From positions 558,001 to 622,000 of the forward strand of contig NZ_CP032686.1 in assembly GCF_003627795.1 (NCBI RefSeq): a stretch of 64,000 nucleotides of DNA, in the 5' to 3' direction. The DNA is from Rhizobium sp. CCGE531 (GTDB taxonomy: Bacteria > Pseudomonadota > Alphaproteobacteria > Rhizobiales > Rhizobiaceae). Of the stretch, positions 53,776 to 61,362 are shown one piece after another. Every line of letters begins with the position of its first letter. The stretch's first letter is position 1. Below the pieces are notes generated by a model that was not told the DNA's origin, did no database searches, and saw only the letters and a program-made list of their open reading frames with translations. The position numbers were made by a program, and so were the translations under genes.

Positions 53776-56013
53776 ATGCTACAACATTCGACAATCCCCC
53801 TGATGCGCGCCTGGAACAGCTGGTCCACCCGGCCTGCGGAAATGGTCTTCTTGCCGCTTGGCGTCCGGATCACTCCGGTTCTGTATTCGACCCGTAGCAA
53901 GACGACCTCCGCGATCGAGCCTCGGCGCGACACGGTCCGCCTTGGTCGTCACGCCATCGACGGCTCGCTGATCGAGCTGGAGACCGACTTCAGCGGAACC
54001 ACGGTCGCCTTTTCGACGACGAAGACTGATCCTTTCGCCATTCGGGGCAGCTGGAACGGCAAGGTCTGCGCCGAATGGGGGCTGCGGTTCTGGCTGACAT
54101 TGGCGATCTCCGCCGATGGCGGTGAAGTCGCGATCCATGACGCAGGCCGCAACATCACGCTCCTGAAGGTCGGTACGCGCTTCGTGGCGGTCGCGACCGC
54201 CGAAGCGCCGGTCCACGTGACCGGCCACGACGCCATCGATGCGTTGCGGGCGGACTTCGAAGAGAACGGCTACTTCTATACGGCGACGCGAAAGAACGAG
54301 GCCCCTGTCATAGCTCTGCGTTTCAATCTCGAAATGATGCGCCAGGGCGCATACGGGGCCGGCGTTGCCGACAGCGCCGAACTGGCGATCGCCAAGGCGC
54401 AGGCGTGCCTTGCGGCCGGTTCGCCCGCTGAACTCGCGGACGCGCAGACAGGCGTGTTCGACGGCGCACTGGACGCGATGCGTGACGTCGTTGCGTGGAA
54501 CACCATCTGGGACGAAACCAATGCGCGTTCCTACACCGCTGTAACGCGCATCTGGAACCTCGGAAAATTCGCCGTGTGGTTCAATGACCAGATTTTCGCG
54601 GCTCTGCTTGCCGGCGTGTTCGATGCCGATCTGGCGCGCGAGAATATGGCGACGGCCATGGCCAGCGCCACGCCGCAGGGCAATATCGCCTGCATCGTCA
54701 CCTCCAATGATGCCTGGGTCGATCGAACCCAGCTGCCGTTCGGTGCGCTCGTCGCCTGGCAGCTTTATCAGCGCACCGGCGAACGATCGATGATCCAGGC
54801 GAATTACGACGCGCTCGCGCGAAACCGCCGCTGGTGGCAGGACAATCGCGATCCCGATGGCTTCGGTTTGTTGTCGTGCGGCACGTCCGATGTGGGTGAA
54901 GGTCTCTACAAGGGGACTGCGTTCGCTGCCCGTAACGAAACCGGCATGGACAATTCTGCCACGCATGACGAGGCGATTTACGATCCTCTCACCCGTACGC
55001 TGTCGACATTTGATCTGGGCTTGAATTGCGCTGCAGCGCTCGACGCCGAAATGCTGTCGAAAATGGCCGCCGTGCTCGGCAAGCACGATGACGCCAGCGA
55101 ATTCGCGGCCCTGGCTGAGCGCCAGCGTATACTGATCTCCGAAACACTGTGGGATGAGGAACGCGGCATCTTCGCCAATCGCCAGCGGAGCGGCGGATTC
55201 GTGCGTTCGCTGTCACCGACCAGCTTTTATCCGCTGCTGTGCGGTGCGGCGACACCGGCGCAGGCCGCGCGTCTGCTCGAGCATCTGAGCGACGAGACGA
55301 CGTTCGGCGGCGATTTCGTGCTGCCGAATGCGACGCGCGACGACCCTGCCTTCGCCGATAACGTTTACTGGCGTGGCCGTATCTGGCCGAATGTCAATTA
55401 CATGGTCTGGCTTGGCTTGCGGCGCTATGGTTTCATGGCGGAAGCGAGCAAGCTCGCAAGCCAGAGCTACGACCTTTTTATGAAATCCTGGCGCACGGAT
55501 CGCATCGCCGCTGAAAATTATAATGCCGTAACGGGCGAGGCGATGGATCAGGGCGATACCGATCCCTTCTACATCTGGGCGGCAATGCTGCCGTTGATGG
55601 CGGCGGGCGAAATTGTCGACTTCGATCCATGGACAGGCTTTACCGTCCGTAACACGGGCCGCGATCTGGCGGCGGGGCCGATGGTTTCGCCGTTGGGAAC
55701 CTTGGATCTGCGGGGCGAGGCTGGCCAGTTGTCTATGACGCTCAATGGTCGAGCAATGTTGCGGACCGACCTGCGAACGACGCTTTCGCGCATCGTGATG
55801 ACCGATGGGCGGCTTTCCTGCACTGTCGCACCTGTCGATGCAGCCGGCTACATCGACCTGCCGAGCCTAGAGCACGGCAACGTCCTTGCTGTCCGTCTCG
55901 ACGGGCATGATATCGGCTATCGTGCAAGTGCTGACGGGCTGCGCCTCACGATTGCGGAGAGCGACGAAGAGCGCCGACTTGACGTCTATTTTTCCGCTGC
56001 GAACGCAGGCTGA
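53776..56013 (+). CDS. GH63-like (alpha/alpha)6 glycoside hydrolase
   Basis: 745 aa, cytoplasmic, 17 bp after the previous gene. The central (alpha/alpha)6 barrel has EARNETGMDNSATHDE-like NETGMDNSATHDEAIYDPLT (general-acid region of GH63/MGH1-type enzymes), YWRGRIWPNVNYMVWLGLRR and AENYNAVTGEAMDQGDTDPF (catalytic-base region). An N-terminal beta-sandwich precedes it. It likely releases glucose or mannose from a small glycoside. Family exact assignment is uncertain. Confidence 0.78.
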   Translation: MLQHSTIPLMRAWNSWSTRPAEMVFLPLGVRITPVLYSTRSKTTSAIEPRRDTVRLGRHAIDGSLIELETDFSGTTVAFSTTKTDPFAIRGSWNGKVCAEWGLRFWLTLAISADGGEVAIHDAGRNITLLKVGTRFVAVATAEAPVHVTGHDAIDALRADFEENGYFYTATRKNEAPVIALRFNLEMMRQGAYGAGVADSAELAIAKAQACLAAGSPAELADAQTGVFDGALDAMRDVVAWNTIWDETNARSYTAVTRIWNLGKFAVWFNDQIFAALLAGVFDADLARENMATAMASATPQGNIACIVTSNDAWVDRTQLPFGALVAWQLYQRTGERSMIQANYDALARNRRWWQDNRDPDGFGLLSCGTSDVGEGLYKGTAFAARNETGMDNSATHDEAIYDPLTRTLSTFDLGLNCAAALDAEMLSKMAAVLGKHDDASEFAALAERQRILISETLWDEERGIFANRQRSGGFVRSLSPTSFYPLLCGAATPAQAARLLEHLSDETTFGGDFVLPNATRDDPAFADNVYWRGRIWPNVNYMVWLGLRRYGFMAEASKLASQSYDLFMKSWRTDRIAAENYNAVTGEAMDQGDTDPFYIWAAMLPLMAAGEIVDFDPWTGFTVRNTGRDLAAGPMVSPLGTLDLRGEAGQLSMTLNGRAMLRTDLRTTLSRIVMTDGRLSCTVAPVDAAGYIDLPSLEHGNVLAVRLDGHDIGYRASADGLRLTIAESDEERRLDVYFSAANAG

Positions 56014-56026
56014 GGCAAGGTAGCGC

Positions 56027-56067
56027 TTGACACTTGTCAAATCGTCATTGATAGTTTGTATGCAAAT
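56027..56067 (+). promoter_or_regulatory. Possible promoter with overlapping operator copy 1
   Basis: TTGACA (56027-56032), 17-bp spacer, GATAGT (56050-56055), then GTTTGTATGCAAAT (56054-56067), an imperfect copy of the palindrome at 56265. The -35 is consensus, the -10 is 4/6. The operator would cover the -10/start. Confidence 0.4.
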
Positions 56068-56264
56068 AAAAAAAGTAAAAGACTGATTGCTAAAATCAGA
56101 GGGTTGAACTGAAGGTCTGCTGACAATCGAATGATTTAAGCGGACCATTATTGAAGCTGGGTGCTTTTGTGTCGATGGCAAAGCGATGTGTCGCCTTTTG
56201 GCGGCGCAGGCTTTTGCTCGACCTGAAATCGTGCGCTTCGAGCATTCGATCTTCTCTGATTATA

Positions 56265-56278
56265 GTTTGTATACAAAC
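56265..56278. promoter_or_regulatory. Perfect palindrome GTTTGTATACAAAC, GntR/FadR-like operator
   Basis: A perfect 14-bp palindrome, 112 bp upstream of the ABC operon start, with an imperfect second copy 211 bp upstream. The core TTGTATACAA matches the general TNGTNNNACNA form bound by FadR-subfamily GntR regulators. No gntR gene is in the window. Confidence 0.6.
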
Positions 56279-56389
56279 GGTTTGATGTGCGCTCAGCATG
56301 TCTTCTGTTTTCGGCTCTGCCGATCCGTCGAGGTCGCTGACCGCGGTCACGATCGTCCATAACCGTGTATATTCCAGAGGGGTGCCACA

Positions 56390-57466
56390 ATGACTGAACT
56401 CACCAGACGCAACACGATGAAGTTGATGTCCGCAGCGCTTGTCACCGGCGTTAGTTTCTCCAGCCTGCCACGCAAGGCCTTTTCGGCTGGCACCATCACT
56501 GTCCTGAATTGGCAGGGTTACGGCACGGACGAAGCCTGGTCCGTGAAGGCTTTCACCGAGAAGACCGGCATCGCGGTCGTTCACGACTACTATAGCTCGG
56601 AATCGGAAATGCTGACCAAGCTGCGCACCAATCCTGGCGCCTACGATCTCGTCGTTCTCAACGCCGCGCGCTGCGCCCAGGCCGTTGCCGAAGACCTGCT
56701 GCAGCCGATCGATTTCAGCAAGGTTCCGAACGCCTCGACCGTTGACGAGAACCTGCGCTCCAATCCGAATTTCAACAAGGACGGCAAGGGCTTCGCGGTT
56801 CCGTGGGTATGGGGCATGACCTCGCTCGCCATTCGTGAAGGCATGCCGGTTCCAGACAGCTATGCGGTTCTGGCGGATCCCGCCTACAAGGGCCGCGTCG
56901 CGATGGACGACGATGCCATCATCAACGTTGGTGTCGGCGCGCTGATGAGCGGCCAGGATATCAATAATCCGAAGGACCTTGCCGCGGTTACGGCCGCGCT
57001 GAAGTCGATCAAGCCGAACGTCAAGCTTCTCTGGTCCACCGAGGATCAGTGGAATAAGTCGTTCGCGGCCAAGGAATTCGACCTCTCCCTCTTCTGGTCA
57101 GGCGGTTCGGTGCGCTCCAAGCGCAACTCGAAGCTTCCTGTTCAGTTCGTTGTTCCCAAGGAAGGCGGCATCGGCTGGGTGGATGGCCTCGGCATCCCGG
57201 CTTCGGCTCCGAATGTCGATGGCGCGCTCGCTTTCGCCAACTGGATGATCGATCCGACCTTCTACGTGGAATGGGCAACCAAGGTCGGCGCGCCGGCTTC
57301 GTCGAACTCGGCCGCTCTGGGGGCGTTGCCGGCGGATGACTTGAGCCGCCAGGTGCACAAGCCTGAATACCTGAAGACCATGGGCATCGTCTCGGGCATT
57401 CCGGATGATCGCCGGGAAGCCTTCAACAACGTATGGCAGGAAGTGAAAGCCTTCTATGCACAGTAA
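56390..57466 (+). CDS. Periplasmic substrate-binding protein, spermidine/putrescine (PotD/F) family
   Basis: 358 aa. N-terminal twin-arginine-like signal (TRRNTMKLMSAALVTGVSFS) then the PotD fold: GTITVLNWQGYGTDEAW, TKLRTNPGAYDLVVLNAARC, FAVPWVWGMTSLAIREGMPV, WVDGLGIPASAPNVDGALAF. Family members bind polyamines, opines or other cations; the ligand is unknown. GAGGGG upstream of ATG 56390. First gene of the importer operon. Confidence 0.9.
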   Translation: MTELTRRNTMKLMSAALVTGVSFSSLPRKAFSAGTITVLNWQGYGTDEAWSVKAFTEKTGIAVVHDYYSSESEMLTKLRTNPGAYDLVVLNAARCAQAVAEDLLQPIDFSKVPNASTVDENLRSNPNFNKDGKGFAVPWVWGMTSLAIREGMPVPDSYAVLADPAYKGRVAMDDDAIINVGVGALMSGQDINNPKDLAAVTAALKSIKPNVKLLWSTEDQWNKSFAAKEFDLSLFWSGGSVRSKRNSKLPVQFVVPKEGGIGWVDGLGIPASAPNVDGALAFANWMIDPTFYVEWATKVGAPASSNSAALGALPADDLSRQVHKPEYLKTMGIVSGIPDDRREAFNNVWQEVKAFYAQ

Positions 57467-58370
57467 TCAAGCGACATTGGCGTCGGAGCGCGGGCCTTCG
57501 GGTCCGCGCAGTCGGGGCGCACTCCCGTCTTGGGTTTCGGCGACCGCCTTGCTGCTTCCGACCTATGGTTGGTTGACGCTTGCAGTCTTCCTGCCGCTGC
57601 TGACAATGCTTGTGTTCAGCTTCATGTCGGCGACACCGATGGGCAAGGCCCCGATCGTCTTCACGCTGAAGCAATATCGCGCTTTCATCGATCAGCCCTA
57701 CCTGGTCGGCATCGGCATCACGTCGCTGTTGATCGGCTTCTGGACGACGCTGTTTTGCGCTGTTCTCGGTTTCCTGGCCGCCGTGTCGCTTGTCCGTTCG
57801 ACCTTCGGCAAGACGCGCGAGATGCTGCTGATCCTTATTCTTCTACCATTCTGGACCAATGGCCTGGTGCGCGTCTTTTCGTGGACGATGGTGCTCCGGG
57901 AAAACGGCTTCCTCGACAATCTGCTGCACATGATCGCACCGGATGTCGGCTCCATAGGCTTTCTCTATACGCGATATGCCATCGTGGTCGGTCTGGTCCA
58001 CGGCTATCTACCTTACATGATCCTGACCTGCTACATCGCCCTTGTCGCGATCGACGACGCGATAATCGAGGCCGCTGCAAGCCTTGGCGCGCGCTGGTGG
58101 ACGATTCTGTTCAAGATTCTTGTGCCGCTCGCCGCTCCCGGCCTCATTTCCGGCTCCGTTCTGATCTTCATCCCTGTCATCGGCTCGTTCATGGAGCCGC
58201 GCATCCTGGGTGGTCGTGTCGGGGTAACCATGGGCACGGTGATCGAGGACCAGTTCACGCAGGCGTTCAATTGGCCGCTGGGCGCCTCGCTCTCCTTCAC
58301 GCTGCTCGCCGTCGTGCTTGCAATCTTCGCAACCTTCTCCGGCGTTCTGCGCCGTGGCACGACAGCTTGA
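57456..58370 (+). CDS. ABC permease, PotB-like
   Basis: 304 aa, ATG 57456 overlapping the binding-protein stop. Six predicted helices (YGWLTLAVFLPLLTMLVFSF, LLILILLPFWTNGLVRVFSW) and EAA motif EAAASLGARWWTILFKILVP. Pairs with the next permease. Confidence 0.9.
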   Translation: MHSNQATLASERGPSGPRSRGALPSWVSATALLLPTYGWLTLAVFLPLLTMLVFSFMSATPMGKAPIVFTLKQYRAFIDQPYLVGIGITSLLIGFWTTLFCAVLGFLAAVSLVRSTFGKTREMLLILILLPFWTNGLVRVFSWTMVLRENGFLDNLLHMIAPDVGSIGFLYTRYAIVVGLVHGYLPYMILTCYIALVAIDDAIIEAAASLGARWWTILFKILVPLAAPGLISGSVLIFIPVIGSFMEPRILGGRVGVTMGTVIEDQFTQAFNWPLGASLSFTLLAVVLAIFATFSGVLRRGTTA

Positions 58371-58380
58371 GGAGAAGATC

Positions 58381-59160
58381 ATGAAACCGCTTGGACGTGT
58401 CTATCTCATCGCGATCCTGATCTTCCTTTACACGCCCATTCTCGTGATGATGGCGATGGGCTTCAACGCTTCGCCGCTTTACGAACTGCCGTTCAGCTTC
58501 TCGGTGCGATGGTACCAGGCGCTGTGGAACAACTCCGTGCTCCTAACCGCCGGCTTGAACAGTATCATCATCGCCTCGATCACCGCCGTGCTGGCGACGG
58601 CGCTCGGCACCATGGCCTCGGTGGCGCTGTCGCGGCGGACGTTCCGCGGCAAGAGCTTCCTGCAACTGATGCTGCTGCCGCCGATCGCCATTCCGTGGCT
58701 GATCACCGGCACCGCGATGCTGATCTTCTTCTATTGGAGCGGTATCGGGCGCGGTATGCATGCGCTGCTGATCGGCCACGTGGCGCTTGCGATCCCTTAT
58801 GTGGTCCTCGTCGTCGGCACCGGTTTCAGGACCATTCGCTCGGACCTGGAAGAAGCGGCGATGAGCCTCGGCTCGACACCAGTTCATGCGTTCTTCTCGG
58901 TGACCTTGCCGCTGCTTTATCCGAGTATCCTTGGCGCCGCGCTGTTCGCGTTTGCCGTGTCGCTCGACCAGTTCGTTATTTCGTACTTCCTCGCAACGCC
59001 CGGCTACACCACGCTGCCGGTGCAGATCTACTCCTCGATCCGCAAGGGCTTCACCCCTGAGATCAACGCGATCTCGACCGTCCTTCTCCTAGGTTCGATG
59101 ACGATCATCCTGATTTTTGCGCGCTTCGCCAAGCCCGGAGACACCCGTGACAAACGTTAA
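58381..59160 (+). CDS. ABC permease, PotC-like
   Basis: 259 aa from ATG 58381 (AGGAG upstream). Helices YLIAILIFLYTPILVMMAMG and others; EAA loop EEAAMSLGSTPVHAFFSVTL. Second channel subunit of the PotDBCA-type importer. Its stop overlaps the ATPase start region. Confidence 0.9.
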   Translation: MKPLGRVYLIAILIFLYTPILVMMAMGFNASPLYELPFSFSVRWYQALWNNSVLLTAGLNSIIIASITAVLATALGTMASVALSRRTFRGKSFLQLMLLPPIAIPWLITGTAMLIFFYWSGIGRGMHALLIGHVALAIPYVVLVVGTGFRTIRSDLEEAAMSLGSTPVHAFFSVTLPLLYPSILGAALFAFAVSLDQFVISYFLATPGYTTLPVQIYSSIRKGFTPEINAISTVLLLGSMTIILIFARFAKPGDTRDKR

Positions 59161-60196
59161 AGTCAATTCCGTCGCCAAGACCTATGGCATCACGCCGGTC
59201 CTGTCCGATATTACCACGGAGTTCGCCGAAGGCTCCTTCACCAGCCTCCTTGGGCCCTCCGGCTCCGGAAAAACAACGCTGCTGCGCATCGTCGCGGGCT
59301 TCATCAAGCCGGACCAGGGCGTCGTGACCATCGGCAACAATGATGTCACCGACGTACCCGTCTGGGGCCGCAACATCGGCATGATGTTCCAGTCCTACGC
59401 GCTGTTCCCGCACATGACGATTGCCCAGAACGTGGCGTTCGGGCTCGAGCGCCGCGGCATCAAGGGCGCTGCCGCCCGCAAGGAGGTCGACCGCGCTCTC
59501 GAGATGGTGCGTTTGCCGGGCTTTGGCGATCGCACGCCCAAGCAATTGTCCGGCGGCCAGCAGCAGCGCGTCGCGCTCGCCCGCGCCATCGTCATCAAGC
59601 CGAGCGTGCTTCTGCTAGACGAACCACTGTCGGCGCTCGACCGCCGCCTTCGCCAGGAGATGCAGGTCGAACTGCTACGCATACAGCGCGAGAGCGGCCT
59701 GACGACGATCTTCGTCACCCATGATCAGGAAGAAGCACTGACGCTATCCGACAAGGTGGCCATTCTCGACAAAGGCCGCATCGTCCAGATCGGCGACCCG
59801 GAAACCGTCTATGAACGTCCGCTGACACGCTTCGCGGCGGAATTCCTTGGCGATTCAAACTTCCTGTCGGGGACCGTCGAGAACGGCGCCGTGCGTCTTG
59901 CCGACGGCAAGCTGGTCAAGACCACGGGGACGTTGCCGCCAAGCGGCTCGAAAGTGACGCTCGCGGTCCGCCCGGAAAAGATGTCGATCGTGTCCGGCCC
60001 GACAGATGGCAATAGCCTGACGGCACGGATCACGACGGTCATCTATGCAGGTCCCGTGCTTTCCTATCTGCTTGAAGGCCCCGGTGGGTTGCCATTGAAG
60101 TTGTTCGCGCAGAACCGCGACGGCAAGGTCCTGAGCGATGGCGACACCGTTACCCTGAGCTGGGGTCCGGAACACACCGTTCCGGTGGCAGACTGA
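59147..60196 (+). CDS. ABC transporter ATPase, PotA-like
   Basis: 349 aa from GTG 59147 (GGAG upstream, overlaps the permease gene by 14 bp). Walker A GPSGSGKTTLLR, Q-loop MMFQSYALFPHM, signature [15 protein letters not shown], Walker B VLLLDEPLSALD, H-loop FVTHDQEEAL; C-terminal TOBE domain (VTLAVRPEKMSIV). Powers the importer. Confidence 0.93.
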   Translation: MTNVKVNSVAKTYGITPVLSDITTEFAEGSFTSLLGPSGSGKTTLLRIVAGFIKPDQGVVTIGNNDVTDVPVWGRNIGMMFQSYALFPHMTIAQNVAFGLERRGIKGAAARKEVDRALEMVRLPGFGDRTPKQLSGGQQQRVALARAIVIKPSVLLLDEPLSALDRRLRQEMQVELLRIQRESGLTTIFVTHDQEEALTLSDKVAILDKGRIVQIGDPETVYERPLTRFAAEFLGDSNFLSGTVENGAVRLADGKLVKTTGTLPPSGSKVTLAVRPEKMSIVSGPTDGNSLTARITTVIYAGPVLSYLLEGPGGLPLKLFAQNRDGKVLSDGDTVTLSWGPEHTVPVAD

Positions 60197-60198
60197 TC

Positions 60199-60795
60199 AT
60201 GACGCCCGCGCCGCTCTCTCAAAATACGTTGCATGTCGTTATCGACATGCAACGCCTGTTTGCCGAGGAGACGGCGTGGCATACGCCGGCGATAGCAGGC
60301 ATTCTTCCAAACGTGGTGGCGCTTAGCAAAGCGCGACCGGCAGAGACCCTCTTTGCCCGCTTCGCCGTTCCGCAGAACGCCGAAGCGGCCAAGGGCCGCT
60401 GGAAAGATTACTACCGCCGTTGGTCGTCGGTGACGCTGGATGAACTCGACGTCGCCATGCTGGATCTCGTCGCGCCGCTTGCGGCGATCGCCAGCCCCAG
60501 CTCCATCGTCGACAAGGGAACTTACTCGATCTTCGGATCGCCAGCTTTTGCTGCGCGCTTGCAAGGATCAGAAATCGATACGCTGATTTTCTCCGGCGTC
60601 GAGACCGATGTTTGCGTCTATGCTAGCGCTCTTGATGCTGTGGATGCCGGCTATCGGGTCATTCTGGCCGAGGATGCACTGGCAAGCGGCGACATGAAGG
60701 CGCACGCCATGGTCATCGACATCCTGGCGGCGAGGCTTACGGAGCAGATTGAAATTTTGTCGACAAAAACCATCCTGAATTTGTGGCGAGGCTGA
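60199..60795 (+). CDS. Isochorismatase-family cysteine hydrolase
   Basis: 198 aa, starts two bases after the ATPase stop. Catalytic Asp in LHVVIDMQRLFAEE, Lys in VDKGTYSIFGSPAFAARL, Cys in FSGVETDVCVYASALDAVDA. Candidates are amidohydrolases such as nicotinamidase- or ureidoacrylate-type. Being encoded with an importer and near nic genes, it may release ammonia from an imported amide (inference). Confidence 0.85.
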   Translation: MTPAPLSQNTLHVVIDMQRLFAEETAWHTPAIAGILPNVVALSKARPAETLFARFAVPQNAEAAKGRWKDYYRRWSSVTLDELDVAMLDLVAPLAAIASPSSIVDKGTYSIFGSPAFAARLQGSEIDTLIFSGVETDVCVYASALDAVDAGYRVILAEDALASGDMKAHAMVIDILAARLTEQIEILSTKTILNLWRG

Positions 60796-60850
60796 ATTCG
60801 GCAACGCGATTGCTTGTCATCACGACGGTGAAGCAGATTTGAGAGACCCC

Positions 60851-61330
60851 ATGGACGTCCCCTTCAAAGACAAGGTTGCCAGGAAAAAGGCAGCCGCGCC
60901 CGAGGCCAACGGCCAGCAGGCCGAGTATGCGCTTGGTGAGCAGATCGGCTTTTATCTGCGGCTGGCGAACCAGCGTCACGTGGCAATCTTTGCCAGCCTC
61001 ATGGCGGAAAAACTGACCACCACCCAGTGGGCGGCGCTGGTCAGGCTCAAGGACCTCCAGCCATGTTCGCAGGGAAATCTCGGGCGCGAGACCGCCATGG
61101 ATATGGCGACCATCAAAGGCGTCGTCGATCGTCTTGTGAAGCGCGGGCTGGTCCACACCGCGCCCGATGCGAGCGATGCGAGACGGCTGGTGCTGACCCT
61201 GACGCCGGACGGCGAGGCGATGGTCGCTCGCAACCTGGCGGTCGCACTGCGGATTTCGCAGGAAACACTGAGCACCCTGACGCTTGCCGAGCGGATGATG
61301 CTGATGGAACTCCTTCAGAAAATCAGCTGA
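60851..61330 (+). CDS. MarR-family regulator, NicR-like paralogue
   Basis: 159 aa from ATG 60851 (TTG 60839 alternative). Winged HTH: LTTTQWAALVRLKDLQPCSQ, MDMATIKGVVDRLVKRGLVH, DARRLVLTLTPDGEAMV. It shares the layout and many residues (DxATIxGxVDRLxxRGLV) with the NicR-like protein at 41507. It probably controls the importer/hydrolase/GH3 genes around it. Confidence 0.9.
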   Translation: MDVPFKDKVARKKAAAPEANGQQAEYALGEQIGFYLRLANQRHVAIFASLMAEKLTTTQWAALVRLKDLQPCSQGNLGRETAMDMATIKGVVDRLVKRGLVHTAPDASDARRLVLTLTPDGEAMVARNLAVALRISQETLSTLTLAERMMLMELLQKIS

Positions 61331-61362
61331 CAGACGCCGGATTGTCAAAATCGGAGAACCTC

